From Desulfonauticus sp. (GTDB lineage Bacteria; Desulfobacterota; Desulfovibrionia; Desulfovibrionales; Desulfonatronovibrionaceae), in contig JAUZRP010000054.1 of NCBI GenBank assembly GCA_030950395.1, positions 1 to 48,561 of the forward strand: a stretch of 48,561 nucleotides of DNA. Reading direction: 5' to 3'. Shown piece by piece: positions 31,262 through 39,739 of this stretch. Each line of letters begins with the position of its first letter. The first letter of the stretch is position 1. The notes beneath the pieces were generated by a model. The model worked only from the letters and a program-made list of their open reading frames with translations. It was not told the origin of the DNA and made no database searches. The position numbers and the translations under genes are program-made.

Positions 31262-32461
31262 TTGGTTTTAAAGACGAGGTTTCTTGAGAAAAAGATAAGA
31301 GAAGTGTTGAAGTTATTCCCTGCAGTTACCATTATTGGCCCGCGTCAGTCTGGAAAAACCTGTCTGGTGCAGCAGGTTTTTCCAGATTATGCGTACGTAA
31401 ATCTTGAAGACCCTGAAAACAGAGCTTTTGCCAAAGAAGATCCCCGGGGCTTTCTAAGGCTATATCAAGAAAAAGTCATTTTTGATGAAATTCAGCGCGT
31501 TCCAGAGTTACTTTCTTATCTTCAACCCATTATTGACGAAGATCCCTCGCCTGGTAGGTTTATCTTTACTGGTTCTGGTCGTTTTCAACTCTTAAAAAGT
31601 GTCACCCAAAGCCTTGCAGGAAGGACTATTTTTTTTACTCTTCTGCCCTTTAGTCTGAGAGAGCTTCTTGAAGCCTCACCTGTTGATCCTGAGAAGTTAG
31701 GGGAAAAAATCTCCAGCCCCAAAAAAATTTCATTCTCTCTGGAAGAGTTGCTTTTTAAGGGTTTTTATCCTCCTGTGCACGTGCGCAACGTTCCACCGCG
31801 TGAGTGGTTAGCTTCTTATTATGTAGCCTATGTGGAGCGAGACGTGCGCGATCTGGTAAATCTTGGCAATTTAGAGACGTTTCAAAGGTTTGTGCGTCTT
31901 TGTGCTGGAAGGGCAGGCCAGATACTTAATTTTTCCTCTTTGGCTTCAGATGCTGGTATCTCCCACACCACAGCGCGCAGGTGGCTTTCTGTGCTTCAGG
32001 CGGCCTTTGTTATTTATCTTTTAAAGCCACATCACGAAAACTTTTCTAAAAGACTTATCAAATCTCCAAAGATTTATTTTTATGACACAGGGTTACTTTG
32101 TTATTTACTTGGCCTGAGAAGTTCAGAGGACATTGTTTTACACCCTTTAAGGGGAGCTATTTTTGAAAATTTTGTGTTTGCAGAACTGTACAAGGCCTTT
32201 GCTCACAGCGGAGAAGAGCCGCCTCTTTACTTTTGGCGCGACCGCACCGGCCATGAAGTGGATTTTGTAATAGATCTGGGATTAAGACTCATTTTAATTG
32301 AAGCTAAATTTTCAGTGACGGTAAGTAGGGATCACCTAAAAAACTTGCATTATTACTGCAAATTAGCAGGAGATAGAGTGAAGCAAACTCTTGTTGTGTA
32401 CGCGGGAGAAAACTTTTTCGTTCGCGATAGAGTTACCCTCTGCCCCTGGTTTTATTTGTGA
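31262..32461 (+). CDS. AAA_14/DUF4143 family ATPase
   Basis: This 399-aa ATPase has Walker A IGPRQSGKTC (residues ~23-32), Walker B-like VIFDEIQRVPEL, FTGSGRFQLL, and a C-terminal DUF4143 region (GAIFENFVFAELYKA, FWRDRTGHEVDFVID, LIEAKFS). The start is a TTG preceded by GGGAGGG at proper spacing. It belongs to the same broad family as the ATPase at 29165-30442 but is clearly diverged and faces the opposite way. It is likely a stand-alone gene with its own promoter region (31032-31261). The role of the family is unsettled; links to mobile or defence regions are common. The 167 bases after it contain no clear gene. Confidence 0.88.
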   Translation: MVLKTRFLEKKIREVLKLFPAVTIIGPRQSGKTCLVQQVFPDYAYVNLEDPENRAFAKEDPRGFLRLYQEKVIFDEIQRVPELLSYLQPIIDEDPSPGRFIFTGSGRFQLLKSVTQSLAGRTIFFTLLPFSLRELLEASPVDPEKLGEKISSPKKISFSLEELLFKGFYPPVHVRNVPPREWLASYYVAYVERDVRDLVNLGNLETFQRFVRLCAGRAGQILNFSSLASDAGISHTTARRWLSVLQAAFVIYLLKPHHENFSKRLIKSPKIYFYDTGLLCYLLGLRSSEDIVLHPLRGAIFENFVFAELYKAFAHSGEEPPLYFWRDRTGHEVDFVIDLGLRLILIEAKFSVTVSRDHLKNLHYYCKLAGDRVKQTLVVYAGENFFVRDRVTLCPWFYL

Positions 32462-32628
32462 AAGGATTACTTTGAATCCTCTTTCTACCTTTGAAAAAGG
32501 CCTTCCTCAAGCTGTAAACTTTCGGCGGCAGGTTCAGTTTGTCCAAGAGGAGGGCTCCTTCATCCAATACGTCTAGGATTCGGATGTCCTCCGCGTTTAC
32601 AATTCACCCACCCTGCCGTGCCCTTACG

Positions 32629-33462
32629 TTATGCCTTGTTATATTTGTTTTCCCTCATTATCTCTATCATCCCAAATCCCTGGCTATTTCTGGAGCCCAG
32701 TCCCGCATAATAGGCCAGGTGAAAATAGGGCTCAGGCAAGTTTAACTCGTACACTCCATTCCAGGCCTTTATCCAAAAACCTTTGAAATTTATAATAGAT
32801 AGACTTTTGGTATCCACCCTAAGGGGTTTTAGGTAAGCACCGTCTAAGGGCGGAGGGTTTTCCTTTCCAAGATAAGCCATTATCTTTCTCTGTAAATTTT
32901 CCATTATTTTTTTAGAAAAATCAGTTTCAAAGGGATTGTAAAAGTATGTTTTTTTCTTTCCCATACTGTCCACAAGGGTGCTGTAAGTGGTAATGGGAGA
33001 AAGGGTTTTTATTTTTACAGGAGATGTGGGTCGAATAGGTTTTTCCACTTCCACAGAAAGTAAATTACAAAATTGGTTGTTTAACTCTATATTTTCAGAT
33101 TTTATAAGATGTATGGCAAGGGATTCCAAAATGTCTGTGTGAACAGCACTTATTTTTAAGGTGATTTTGTGATAAAAATGGATTTGTTTATATTTTTTGT
33201 CCACGAAATAATCTTTTGATAATAGTCTGGAAAAGGTAAATAATTTGAAATTCCTCTTTTCATAAAAAAAACCTTTTTCGTGGAGCCAGGTAGCCAGAGC
33301 ACGGTCTAAATTGCGATAGATCATGGCTTGGACGATGTGATTGTAATGAATGGGCAGGATTAATCCAGAAGGGCGATTGGGGGGTTTTCCTTTGTTTGCA
33401 ACGGGAATAAAAGTTAAGGATATGCGCACAAATTTTGCTCCTTTTAGGGTACGTTTAGGCAC
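32629..33462 (-). CDS. cas6: Cas6, pre-crRNA processing endoribonuclease
   Basis: Cas6 cuts the repeat transcript to give crRNAs. The 277-aa protein ends in YHLAYYAGLGSRNSQGFGMI, containing the family's glycine-rich loop. The middle has VEVEKPIRPTSPVKIKTLSP, a pattern seen in Cas6 proteins, and the N-terminal part has His and Arg/Lys candidates such as IHYNHIVQAM. The start is GTG with no clear ribosome-binding site; an in-frame stop five codons upstream prevents a longer protein. It is the only cas6 in the window, so it presumably matures crRNAs for one I-B and two III-B complexes. It is separated from cas8b by 3.3 kb of unrelated genes. Confidence 0.93.
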   Translation of the reverse strand: MPKRTLKGAKFVRISLTFIPVANKGKPPNRPSGLILPIHYNHIVQAMIYRNLDRALATWLHEKGFFYEKRNFKLFTFSRLLSKDYFVDKKYKQIHFYHKITLKISAVHTDILESLAIHLIKSENIELNNQFCNLLSVEVEKPIRPTSPVKIKTLSPITTYSTLVDSMGKKKTYFYNPFETDFSKKIMENLQRKIMAYLGKENPPPLDGAYLKPLRVDTKSLSIINFKGFWIKAWNGVYELNLPEPYFHLAYYAGLGSRNSQGFGMIEIMRENKYNKA

Positions 33463-33512
33463 AGTTGTGGTGCTCGTTTATTTGTGAAGGAGAAGAGCAA
33501 GGGGAGTAGAAG

Positions 33513-33935
33513 CTAAAACACTCCTAGCACTTTTAAAAAAGCTCCTAATACCCCTAACACAGAGATCATTATGGCGATAGAAAACATTCTTAAAGTAAAG
33601 TTTCTGTGTTCTAAGTCTCTTTTGTCTAATTTATCAGATAACTTGTCTATAGACGCAATTATCTGTTCAAAACGTTTATCTACCTGTTCAAAACGTTTGT
33701 CGACCTGTTCAAAACGTTTGTCTATTAGACTAAATCTATAATCAACGTCTTTTTTAAATTCCTTAATTTCTTCCCTCATAATTTCTTGATTTCTTCTAAG
33801 TTCGTCTATTTGAACCTGCAAGTAGTCGAACTTTACGTCAAAATATTTAGTATTCGGAACTATACCAGCAAAAAGAGCATAGATTTCTGGAGATAATTTT
33901 TCCTGTAAATTTCTTTCTTTGTCTTTATCACTCAT
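33513..33935 (-). CDS. Coiled-coil protein with C-terminal membrane anchor
   Basis: This 140-aa protein of unknown function is mostly a coiled coil. Residues ~82-102 are three tandem copies of DKRFEQV, encoded by three 21-bp repeats at 33663-33725. A hydrophobic segment (MFSIAIMISVLGVLGAFLKV) forms a likely C-terminal membrane anchor. Such tail-anchored coiled coils often follow heptad expansion by slippage. It lies 50 bases upstream of cas6 on the same strand and could be co-transcribed with it, but nothing else ties it to CRISPR. Confidence 0.75.
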   Translation of the reverse strand: MSDKDKERNLQEKLSPEIYALFAGIVPNTKYFDVKFDYLQVQIDELRRNQEIMREEIKEFKKDVDYRFSLIDKRFEQVDKRFEQVDKRFEQIIASIDKLSDKLDKRDLEHRNFTLRMFSIAIMISVLGVLGAFLKVLGVF

Positions 33936-34162
33936 TTGTTTATCCCCCCTGTTAATTAGATTATTTGCCTTAAATGCATATATCTAGGTTTAAATTCCTT
34001 GTAAAGTTTTTGCTGTATGTTTTTCTATTCGTAAGATATAGATAGTGTCTTCGCATAGTTGTTTAAAACCCAAATAATCCCAGGTGAACAGTAGAGGAAG
34101 TTACTCATTCGAGTGGACACAATGTTTTTTGGTAAAAATACATTTAGGGAAGCGCCTAACCT

Positions 34163-34194
34163 AAATAAATTTGCGTTTTGAATGAAATTTATTT
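34163..34194. other. 10-12-10 AT-rich inverted repeat before the M16C protease gene
   Basis: AAATAAATTT and AAATTTATTT flank a 12-base loop ~40 bases upstream of the M16C protease start, in the 297-base divergent gap 33936-34232. It may be a regulatory hairpin or operator. Apart from this the gap shows no gene. Confidence 0.35.
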
Positions 34195-34232
34195 AATCTT
34201 TTTAATTAACACATTTTTTGTGGGAGGTAAGT

Positions 34233-37106
34233 ATGTCTGATGATTTTGTATTGATAAAAAAGCAACGATTATCTTTACCTAAAGGTACTGCCAGCCTTTA
34301 TCGTCATAAATCAACAGGTGCAAAGATTTTATCTATTTGTACTTCTGATAAAAACAAAGTCTTTGGCATAAATTTTAGAACTCCTCCCAAAGATAGTACG
34401 GGAGTTCCTCATATTTTAGAACATTCTGTGTTGTGCGGTTCCAAAAAGTATCCTTTAAAAGAACCTTTTGTGGAATTATTAAAAAGCTCTTTACAAACTT
34501 TTTTAAATGCTATGACCTATCCAGATAAAACATGCTATCCTGTGGCCAGTACCAATGAAAAGGATTTTTATAATTTAATAGATGTGTATTTAGATGCAGT
34601 TTTTTTTCCTTTATTGCACAAATATACTTTTTATCAGGAAGGATGGCACTATGAATTGTTACATCCAGAAGATGAATTAAGTATTAAAGGTGTGGTCTAT
34701 AACGAGATGAAAGGAGCCTATTCTTCTCCTGATAATTTGCTATTTGAATTATCTCAACAGAGTCTTTTTCCTGATACTCCCTACGTTTTTGATGCAGGTG
34801 GCCATCCAAAAGAGATTATAAAACTTACTTATGAAGGGTTTGTAGATTTTCACAAAAAATATTACCATCCCTCCAATAGTTGGATTTATTTTTACGGAGA
34901 CGATCCAGAAGAGAAACGTTTGCAAATTTTAGCGAAATATCTAAACCAATTTTCTAAGCAACAAGTTGATTCTGATATTGCACTCCAAAGTAAACTTTAT
35001 CTAAATTTTAAAACCACAACCAGAGCCTATAGTGCCAATTCAGAGCAAGACAAACACGTTTTTACTTTGAACTGGCTTATCCCCGAAGAATTAAATGGGG
35101 AGGATAATATTGCCCTACGTGTTCTGGAAACTGTTTTAATTGGTTTTCCTGGTTCTCCTTTGCGTAAAAATTTAATAGAATCAGGTCTGGGACAAGATTT
35201 GGCTGGTGTTGGGTTAGAAACAGAGCTGAGGCAAATGTATTTTTCTATAGGTTTAAAAGGGGTTGCAGAGCAAGATGTCCCTAAAGCAGAACGTATTATT
35301 TTAGATACTCTAGAACAATTAAGTCAAAAAATAGACAATAACTTGTTAGAGGCAGGATTAAATACCATAGAATTTCGTATCAGGGAAAATAATACAGGGC
35401 ATTATCCTCAAGGGTTAGTTTTTATGTTAAAAAGTCTCACCTTTTGGCTTTACGATAAAGATCCTTTAGAGTTATTTTACGTAGATGACATATTTAATGG
35501 GCTTAGAAAGAAAGCCAAACAGGGATATTTTGAAAATTTAATAAAAAAATATTTTTTAAATAATCCTCATAGCACCAGAGTAGTTCTGGTGCCTGAAATA
35601 GGATTGTTTGAAAAAGAACAAAAAAAAGAGAAACAGGATTTACAACAGATAAAATCCAGACTGTCTGAAGATAAGATCCAGGATATTGTTCGTTTAACCA
35701 AAGAATTACAGGTTTTTCAACAGCGAGCGGATAAACCTGAAGATCTTCAAAAGATTCCTGTTTTGACTTTAAAGGATATTGAACGAGACGTAGAAATTAT
35801 CCCTTGTATTGCAGAGGATGGCCTTTATGTCCATCCTTTGGAAACAGATAAGATTGTTTATCTTAATCTTGGTTTTGGATTACAGGGGCTTGAACCAGAA
35901 GAATTGGTTATGGCAGGCGTTTTGGGGAAGTTAATGCTAGAAATGGGTACAGCTAGAAGGGATTACATTGAATTAAATATGGATGTTTCTAGACACACAG
36001 GTGGTATTCGCTCCGTGACTTTGGCTGATGCTCATGTAGATAGTGGAAGGGCTTTTGCCCTGTTGTGGTTTAAAAGTAAGGTGTTGTTGCCCAAGATGCA
36101 CTTTTTGCTAGATATTTTTAAAGAGATTTTGACTGAGTTTAGATTTGAGTCTGCAAAGAGATTAAAAGAAATTCTTTTGGAAGAAAAAGCAGGTTTAGAA
36201 GCCAGTTTTGTGCCTAGTGGGCATGGAGTAGTCTTGGGCAGATTAAAGGCCTTTTGTGAGCCAAAAGGAGTGTTGGAAGAATTTTTAAGTGGTGTTGAAT
36301 ATTATCTTGGCTTAAAAAGGATTTTACAAAAGTTAGAACAAAATTCAGAAGAAGTGTTGGTGAAATTTCAAAATCTTGCCCAGAAGGTTTTTATTCAAAA
36401 CAATTTGCTCCTCCACGTTACCACTTCGCAAAACAACTTGGATAAGATAAAAAATAGCCTTTTGTCTTTAAAAGCCTGTTTAAATTCAGGCCAACCGTTA
36501 GAGAATGTCCAGGACTTTGCTTTTACTCCTAAAAACGAGGGATTGCTCGTTTCTTCACAAGTTAATTACGTAGGACGAGCTTACAAGTTAGAGGCTGAAT
36601 TTACAGGCAGTGCGTTGGTAGTCTCTCGGTTTTTACGTACAGGTTATCTGTGGGAACAGGTGCGGGTTAAGGGTGGAGCGTATGGAGCCCTGGGGTATTT
36701 TGATGTATTTGCTCAAGAGGCTTATTTTTGTTCTTATCGCGATCCCAATCATCTGGATACGCTGGCCGTTTATGATGGCATTGGTCCTTTTTTACAAAAT
36801 TTACAATTAACACCAAAGGACATTGAAAGGTTGATTATTGCAGCCATAGGAGAGTTAGAGCGGCATAAATTGCCTGATGTCAAGGGATTTGAAGCAATGC
36901 TTTGGGAGTTAAAAGGATTGGATTTAGAAAAAAGACAAAAGATTAAAGACCAGATTTTGCAGACAAGGTTAGCAGATTTTCAGCACATGGGTGAATTATT
37001 CCAAAATAAAGTAAAAGAAAAATGGACAGTTGTTTTGGGAGGAGAAAATAGTCTGAACTTTTTAAAAGATAACCAAATTATCTCAGAGATATTAAAAATT
37101 GGTTAA
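34233..37106 (+). CDS. M16C metallopeptidase, PreP/presequence protease-like
   Basis: This large zinc peptidase of the M16C family (957 aa) degrades peptides inside a closed clamshell of two halves. The inverted zinc motif HILEH is at residues 60-64 (PHILEHSVLCGS), followed ~75 residues on by the third ligand Glu in GVVYNEMKGAYSS. YHPSNSWIYFYGD and the second-half RVKGGAYGALG are typical family segments. I chose ATG 34233 because GGGAGGT lies immediately upstream; an in-frame TTG five codons before would absorb that site. No signal peptide is visible, so it is likely cytoplasmic. The gene is monocistronic, converging on the M23 gene with a hairpin between them. Confidence 0.94.
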   Translation: MSDDFVLIKKQRLSLPKGTASLYRHKSTGAKILSICTSDKNKVFGINFRTPPKDSTGVPHILEHSVLCGSKKYPLKEPFVELLKSSLQTFLNAMTYPDKTCYPVASTNEKDFYNLIDVYLDAVFFPLLHKYTFYQEGWHYELLHPEDELSIKGVVYNEMKGAYSSPDNLLFELSQQSLFPDTPYVFDAGGHPKEIIKLTYEGFVDFHKKYYHPSNSWIYFYGDDPEEKRLQILAKYLNQFSKQQVDSDIALQSKLYLNFKTTTRAYSANSEQDKHVFTLNWLIPEELNGEDNIALRVLETVLIGFPGSPLRKNLIESGLGQDLAGVGLETELRQMYFSIGLKGVAEQDVPKAERIILDTLEQLSQKIDNNLLEAGLNTIEFRIRENNTGHYPQGLVFMLKSLTFWLYDKDPLELFYVDDIFNGLRKKAKQGYFENLIKKYFLNNPHSTRVVLVPEIGLFEKEQKKEKQDLQQIKSRLSEDKIQDIVRLTKELQVFQQRADKPEDLQKIPVLTLKDIERDVEIIPCIAEDGLYVHPLETDKIVYLNLGFGLQGLEPEELVMAGVLGKLMLEMGTARRDYIELNMDVSRHTGGIRSVTLADAHVDSGRAFALLWFKSKVLLPKMHFLLDIFKEILTEFRFESAKRLKEILLEEKAGLEASFVPSGHGVVLGRLKAFCEPKGVLEEFLSGVEYYLGLKRILQKLEQNSEEVLVKFQNLAQKVFIQNNLLLHVTTSQNNLDKIKNSLLSLKACLNSGQPLENVQDFAFTPKNEGLLVSSQVNYVGRAYKLEAEFTGSALVVSRFLRTGYLWEQVRVKGGAYGALGYFDVFAQEAYFCSYRDPNHLDTLAVYDGIGPFLQNLQLTPKDIERLIIAAIGELERHKLPDVKGFEAMLWELKGLDLEKRQKIKDQILQTRLADFQHMGELFQNKVKEKWTVVLGGENSLNFLKDNQIISEILKIG

Positions 37107-37139
37107 AAGATTTTGGTAGTGAGAATAGCATGAAGGGCA

Positions 37140-37159
37140 GGGTGAGCTCAAGCTCACCC
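37140..37159. terminator. Hairpin between convergent genes
   Basis: GGGTGAGCT and AGCTCACCC form a perfect 9-bp stem with a 2-base loop between the M16C stop and the M23 stop. There is no strong T-run on either side, so termination in both directions is plausible but not certain. Confidence 0.55.
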
Positions 37160-37162
37160 GTA

Positions 37163-38467
37163 TTAATACAATCTATCATAGATATTGTTTTGAAGCCAGT
37201 GTTTGTCTAACCACTCAATGGGATTGACAGGTAGTCCAGATACCAGCACTGCAAAGTGCAGGTGATCTCCTCCTGCAAGTCCTGTTGAACCTGTGCGGCC
37301 TATTGTCTGACCTTTTTGGACTATTTCGCCAGGTGTAACTTTTATTTCGCTTAAATGGGCATACAGAGTTTGTAACCCAAGACCGTGATCGATAATTACC
37401 ACATTTCCATATATTCCCATTTGTCCTGCAAAAATTACTCTTCCTTTGTTGGCTGCAGGCACTTTGGCTCTGGCAATGGAAGCCAGATCCAGACCTAAAT
37501 GAGTTTGCCGGTCTATTTTTTGGCCGTGATAAAAGTAATCTCTAATTTCTCCAAAAGAGGCTTTTTGGGCAGAATTGGGAAGTCTTTTAAAAACTCCTGA
37601 AAATAGAGGAATATTGGACGTATCTTGTCCCAGTTTTTTTAATTGTTGTCTGTTTTGTTTTCTAAGGGTGCGATTTACTTTTAGAAATAATGTTAATAAA
37701 TTTGTTTCATGGGGAAAATATTGTTTGAAGTAAGGCATTTTTCTTTTTAAGAAACTATCGGAAATATTGATGTTTTCATGAGGAAATTTTTTGGGATTTA
37801 CATGATAATAAAACGTTGTTTGGGCCACGTTTCCGGCCAGATCTTCTGCTATAAGTAGAGGTTCGTGATCTGGGGATAGAGAATAAGGCCAGGCAAAAAT
37901 ACAGTAATATTTATTTTGGGAAGGGTTGTAATAAGCAGGGAAAAAATAATTATCCAATTTAATCCCTGCTTTTTTTACTTTTTCATTTAAGGTGAACACG
38001 ATTAGACCACTTCCCCCTTGGTTTAGATAGTGAGCCTTAGATAAAATAGAAAATCTGGGCGGCATAGGGTCGTAGGTCAGTTTTTTGGTTAAAAGAGTTA
38101 GATTGCCCTGTCCAAAATTTTTCCAGGAAGAATCCCAAACTTTAATTTCTAAAGTCAGTATTCCTGGTTTTATTTTGCTTTTGGGTAATTCAAAAGAAAT
38201 GGTCAGAGATTTTTGTTGATTTAAATCTTTATCCAGAAGAGCTATGCTCTGGTTATTTTGAATTAGATATACACTAACGTGTTTTAATCCTTGCTTTTTG
38301 TCCTCTAGAGCTAGAGAAAGCTTGGTGTTAGGAGAGATAAATTTAGACGTGGGAGTTAAAATTATGCTGGGTGGCTCAGATTCAAAATAAGTAAGGTATA
38401 GATTCCATCCTAAAATAACTGCCCCTAACCCACATAAGATTAAAAAGATTGTTTTTATTTTAGACAT
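37163..38467 (-). CDS. Membrane-anchored M23 family peptidoglycan peptidase
   Basis: A single membrane segment near the N-terminus (residues ~4-22, IFLILCGLGAVILGWNLY) is followed by ~270 residues of beta-rich periplasmic sequence. A C-terminal M23/LytM zinc peptidase domain comes next: HLGLDLA (first His and Asp ligands), YGNVVIIDHGLGLQTLYAHL and DHLHFAVLV (the HxH motif). All ligands are present, so an active endopeptidase on cell-wall cross-links is expected. I start at ATG 38467 (434 aa), preceded by AAGGAG; an upstream in-frame start adds 13 residues without a ribosome-binding site. Comparable proteins act in cell-wall remodelling. Confidence 0.92.
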   Translation of the reverse strand: MSKIKTIFLILCGLGAVILGWNLYLTYFESEPPSIILTPTSKFISPNTKLSLALEDKKQGLKHVSVYLIQNNQSIALLDKDLNQQKSLTISFELPKSKIKPGILTLEIKVWDSSWKNFGQGNLTLLTKKLTYDPMPPRFSILSKAHYLNQGGSGLIVFTLNEKVKKAGIKLDNYFFPAYYNPSQNKYYCIFAWPYSLSPDHEPLLIAEDLAGNVAQTTFYYHVNPKKFPHENINISDSFLKRKMPYFKQYFPHETNLLTLFLKVNRTLRKQNRQQLKKLGQDTSNIPLFSGVFKRLPNSAQKASFGEIRDYFYHGQKIDRQTHLGLDLASIARAKVPAANKGRVIFAGQMGIYGNVVIIDHGLGLQTLYAHLSEIKVTPGEIVQKGQTIGRTGSTGLAGGDHLHFAVLVSGLPVNPIEWLDKHWLQNNIYDRLY

Positions 38468-38802
38468 AGACTTTCTCCTTAGTTGTTTAAAGATATATTC
38501 TGGCATAGACTTTTCTTAGGTTAAACAAGTTTGGCGCGATTGACAACTTTTAAAATTAGCGTCTGCTGGGTTTGGTTGCTTTTTTATTTTTGTTTATTTT
38601 ATTTTTTTAGTGAACAAATTTTATTTTAGTAACAACAATTATGAATAAAAAAAATAAATTTATCGATTTAAAAAAAATGTGTTGCCATTTATTTTAAATT
38701 TTGATTAATATAGAATTTAAATAGAACCAGGTCTGTTTTATTTGTAAGAGTAATAATGGTTGATAGGTGTACCTGTCAGCTCAAAACCGAGGAGGAGGGG
38801 GT
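38468..38802. other. Divergent intergenic region, AT-rich, with the hydrogenase promoter
   Basis: This 335-base gap separates the M23 peptidase and the hydrogenase operon. It is very AT-rich between 38580 and 38720. Its right half holds a candidate promoter (38682-38711) for hysBA. No ORF, tRNA or other RNA signature was noticed. Confidence 0.6.
38682..38711 (+). promoter_or_regulatory. Candidate promoter of the hysBA operon
   Basis: TTGCCA and TAATAT are 18 bases apart on the plus strand, ~90 bases upstream of the hysB start. The match is moderate. No metal- or selenium-responsive site was recognised. Confidence 0.4.
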
Positions 38803-39720
38803 ATGACTTTAAAACGACGAGACTTTGTTAAGCTGTGCACGAGTACAGTGGCTGGCCTTGGTATTTCTCAGTTATTTAACCCGGTACTAGTTAGGGCTAT
38901 GGAGCAGGCCGTGCAACGTACTCCAGTGCTTTGGATTCAGGGACAGGGATGTACGGGTTGTTCTGTTTCTTTGCTGAACACTGTACATCCTAGTATTAAA
39001 GAAGTTTTATTAAAAATTATTAGCTTGGAGTATCATCCCACAGTTATGGCCGCTGAAGGAGAATTGGCTTTGGAGCATATGTATGAAGTAGCCAATAAAT
39101 ATAAAGGAAAGTTTTTTTTAGTAGTGGAGGGAGCTATTCCTAAAGCTGCTAATGGCAAGTATTGTATAGTTGGAGAGTTGGAGGGCAAAGAGATTACCAT
39201 GTTAGAATTGAGCAAGGAATTGGGCCAAAAAGCCGCTGCTACTTTGGCTATAGGGGCTTGTGCTTGTTTTAATGCAGGGATTCCTGGGGCAGAAGGAAAT
39301 GTAACTCAAGCTACTTCAGTAAAAGGGATTTTTGATGAAAATAAAATAACTACACCGGTTGTTAATATTCCTGGTTGTCCACCTCATCCTGATTGGATGG
39401 TAGGCACTATAGCTCATGTTTTGCTTTATGGCTTGCCTGAGTTGGATGAGAATTTACGCCCAAAATTGTTTTTTGGTTTAAATATTCACGATAACTGTCC
39501 TTATCGCAGTTATTATGAGGATGAGAATTTAAGTCCTGTTTTTACTCAAAAGCAGGGCTGTAGGTATGATTTGGGCTGTAAAGGGCCTATGACTAATGCG
39601 GATTGTTGGAAGAGGCATTGGAATAATGGAGTAAATTGGTGTATTGAAAATGCAATTTGTATTGGATGTGTGGAGCCAGGTTTTCCAGACGACATGTCTC
39701 CATTTTATGAATCTATGTAA
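38803..39720 (+). CDS. hysB: [NiFeSe] hydrogenase small subunit, Tat-exported
   Basis: The electron-transfer subunit of a periplasmic uptake hydrogenase passes electrons from the active site through Fe-S clusters to periplasmic cytochromes. Translation from ATG 38803, after GGAGGAGGGGG, gives 305 aa starting MTLKRRDFVKLCTSTVAGLG, a classic twin-arginine (RRDF) signal. An upstream GTG would place this signal 12 residues in and is unlikely. Cluster ligands are visible in GQGCTGCSVSLLN, GACACF, NIPGCPPHPDW, HDNCPY, GCRYDLGCKGP and WCIENAICIGC. The sequence closely resembles Desulfovibrio HysB. It is followed 19 bases on by hysA. Confidence 0.96.
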   Translation: MTLKRRDFVKLCTSTVAGLGISQLFNPVLVRAMEQAVQRTPVLWIQGQGCTGCSVSLLNTVHPSIKEVLLKIISLEYHPTVMAAEGELALEHMYEVANKYKGKFFLVVEGAIPKAANGKYCIVGELEGKEITMLELSKELGQKAAATLAIGACACFNAGIPGAEGNVTQATSVKGIFDENKITTPVVNIPGCPPHPDWMVGTIAHVLLYGLPELDENLRPKLFFGLNIHDNCPYRSYYEDENLSPVFTQKQGCRYDLGCKGPMTNADCWKRHWNNGVNWCIENAICIGCVEPGFPDDMSPFYESM

Positions 39721-39739
39721 AAAATAGGAGGTAATGATT

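Noticed and set aside
29165-32461. The two DUF4143 ATPases as transposition proteins of an insertion sequence
   Set aside because: No terminal inverted repeats, transposase or target duplications were seen around them.
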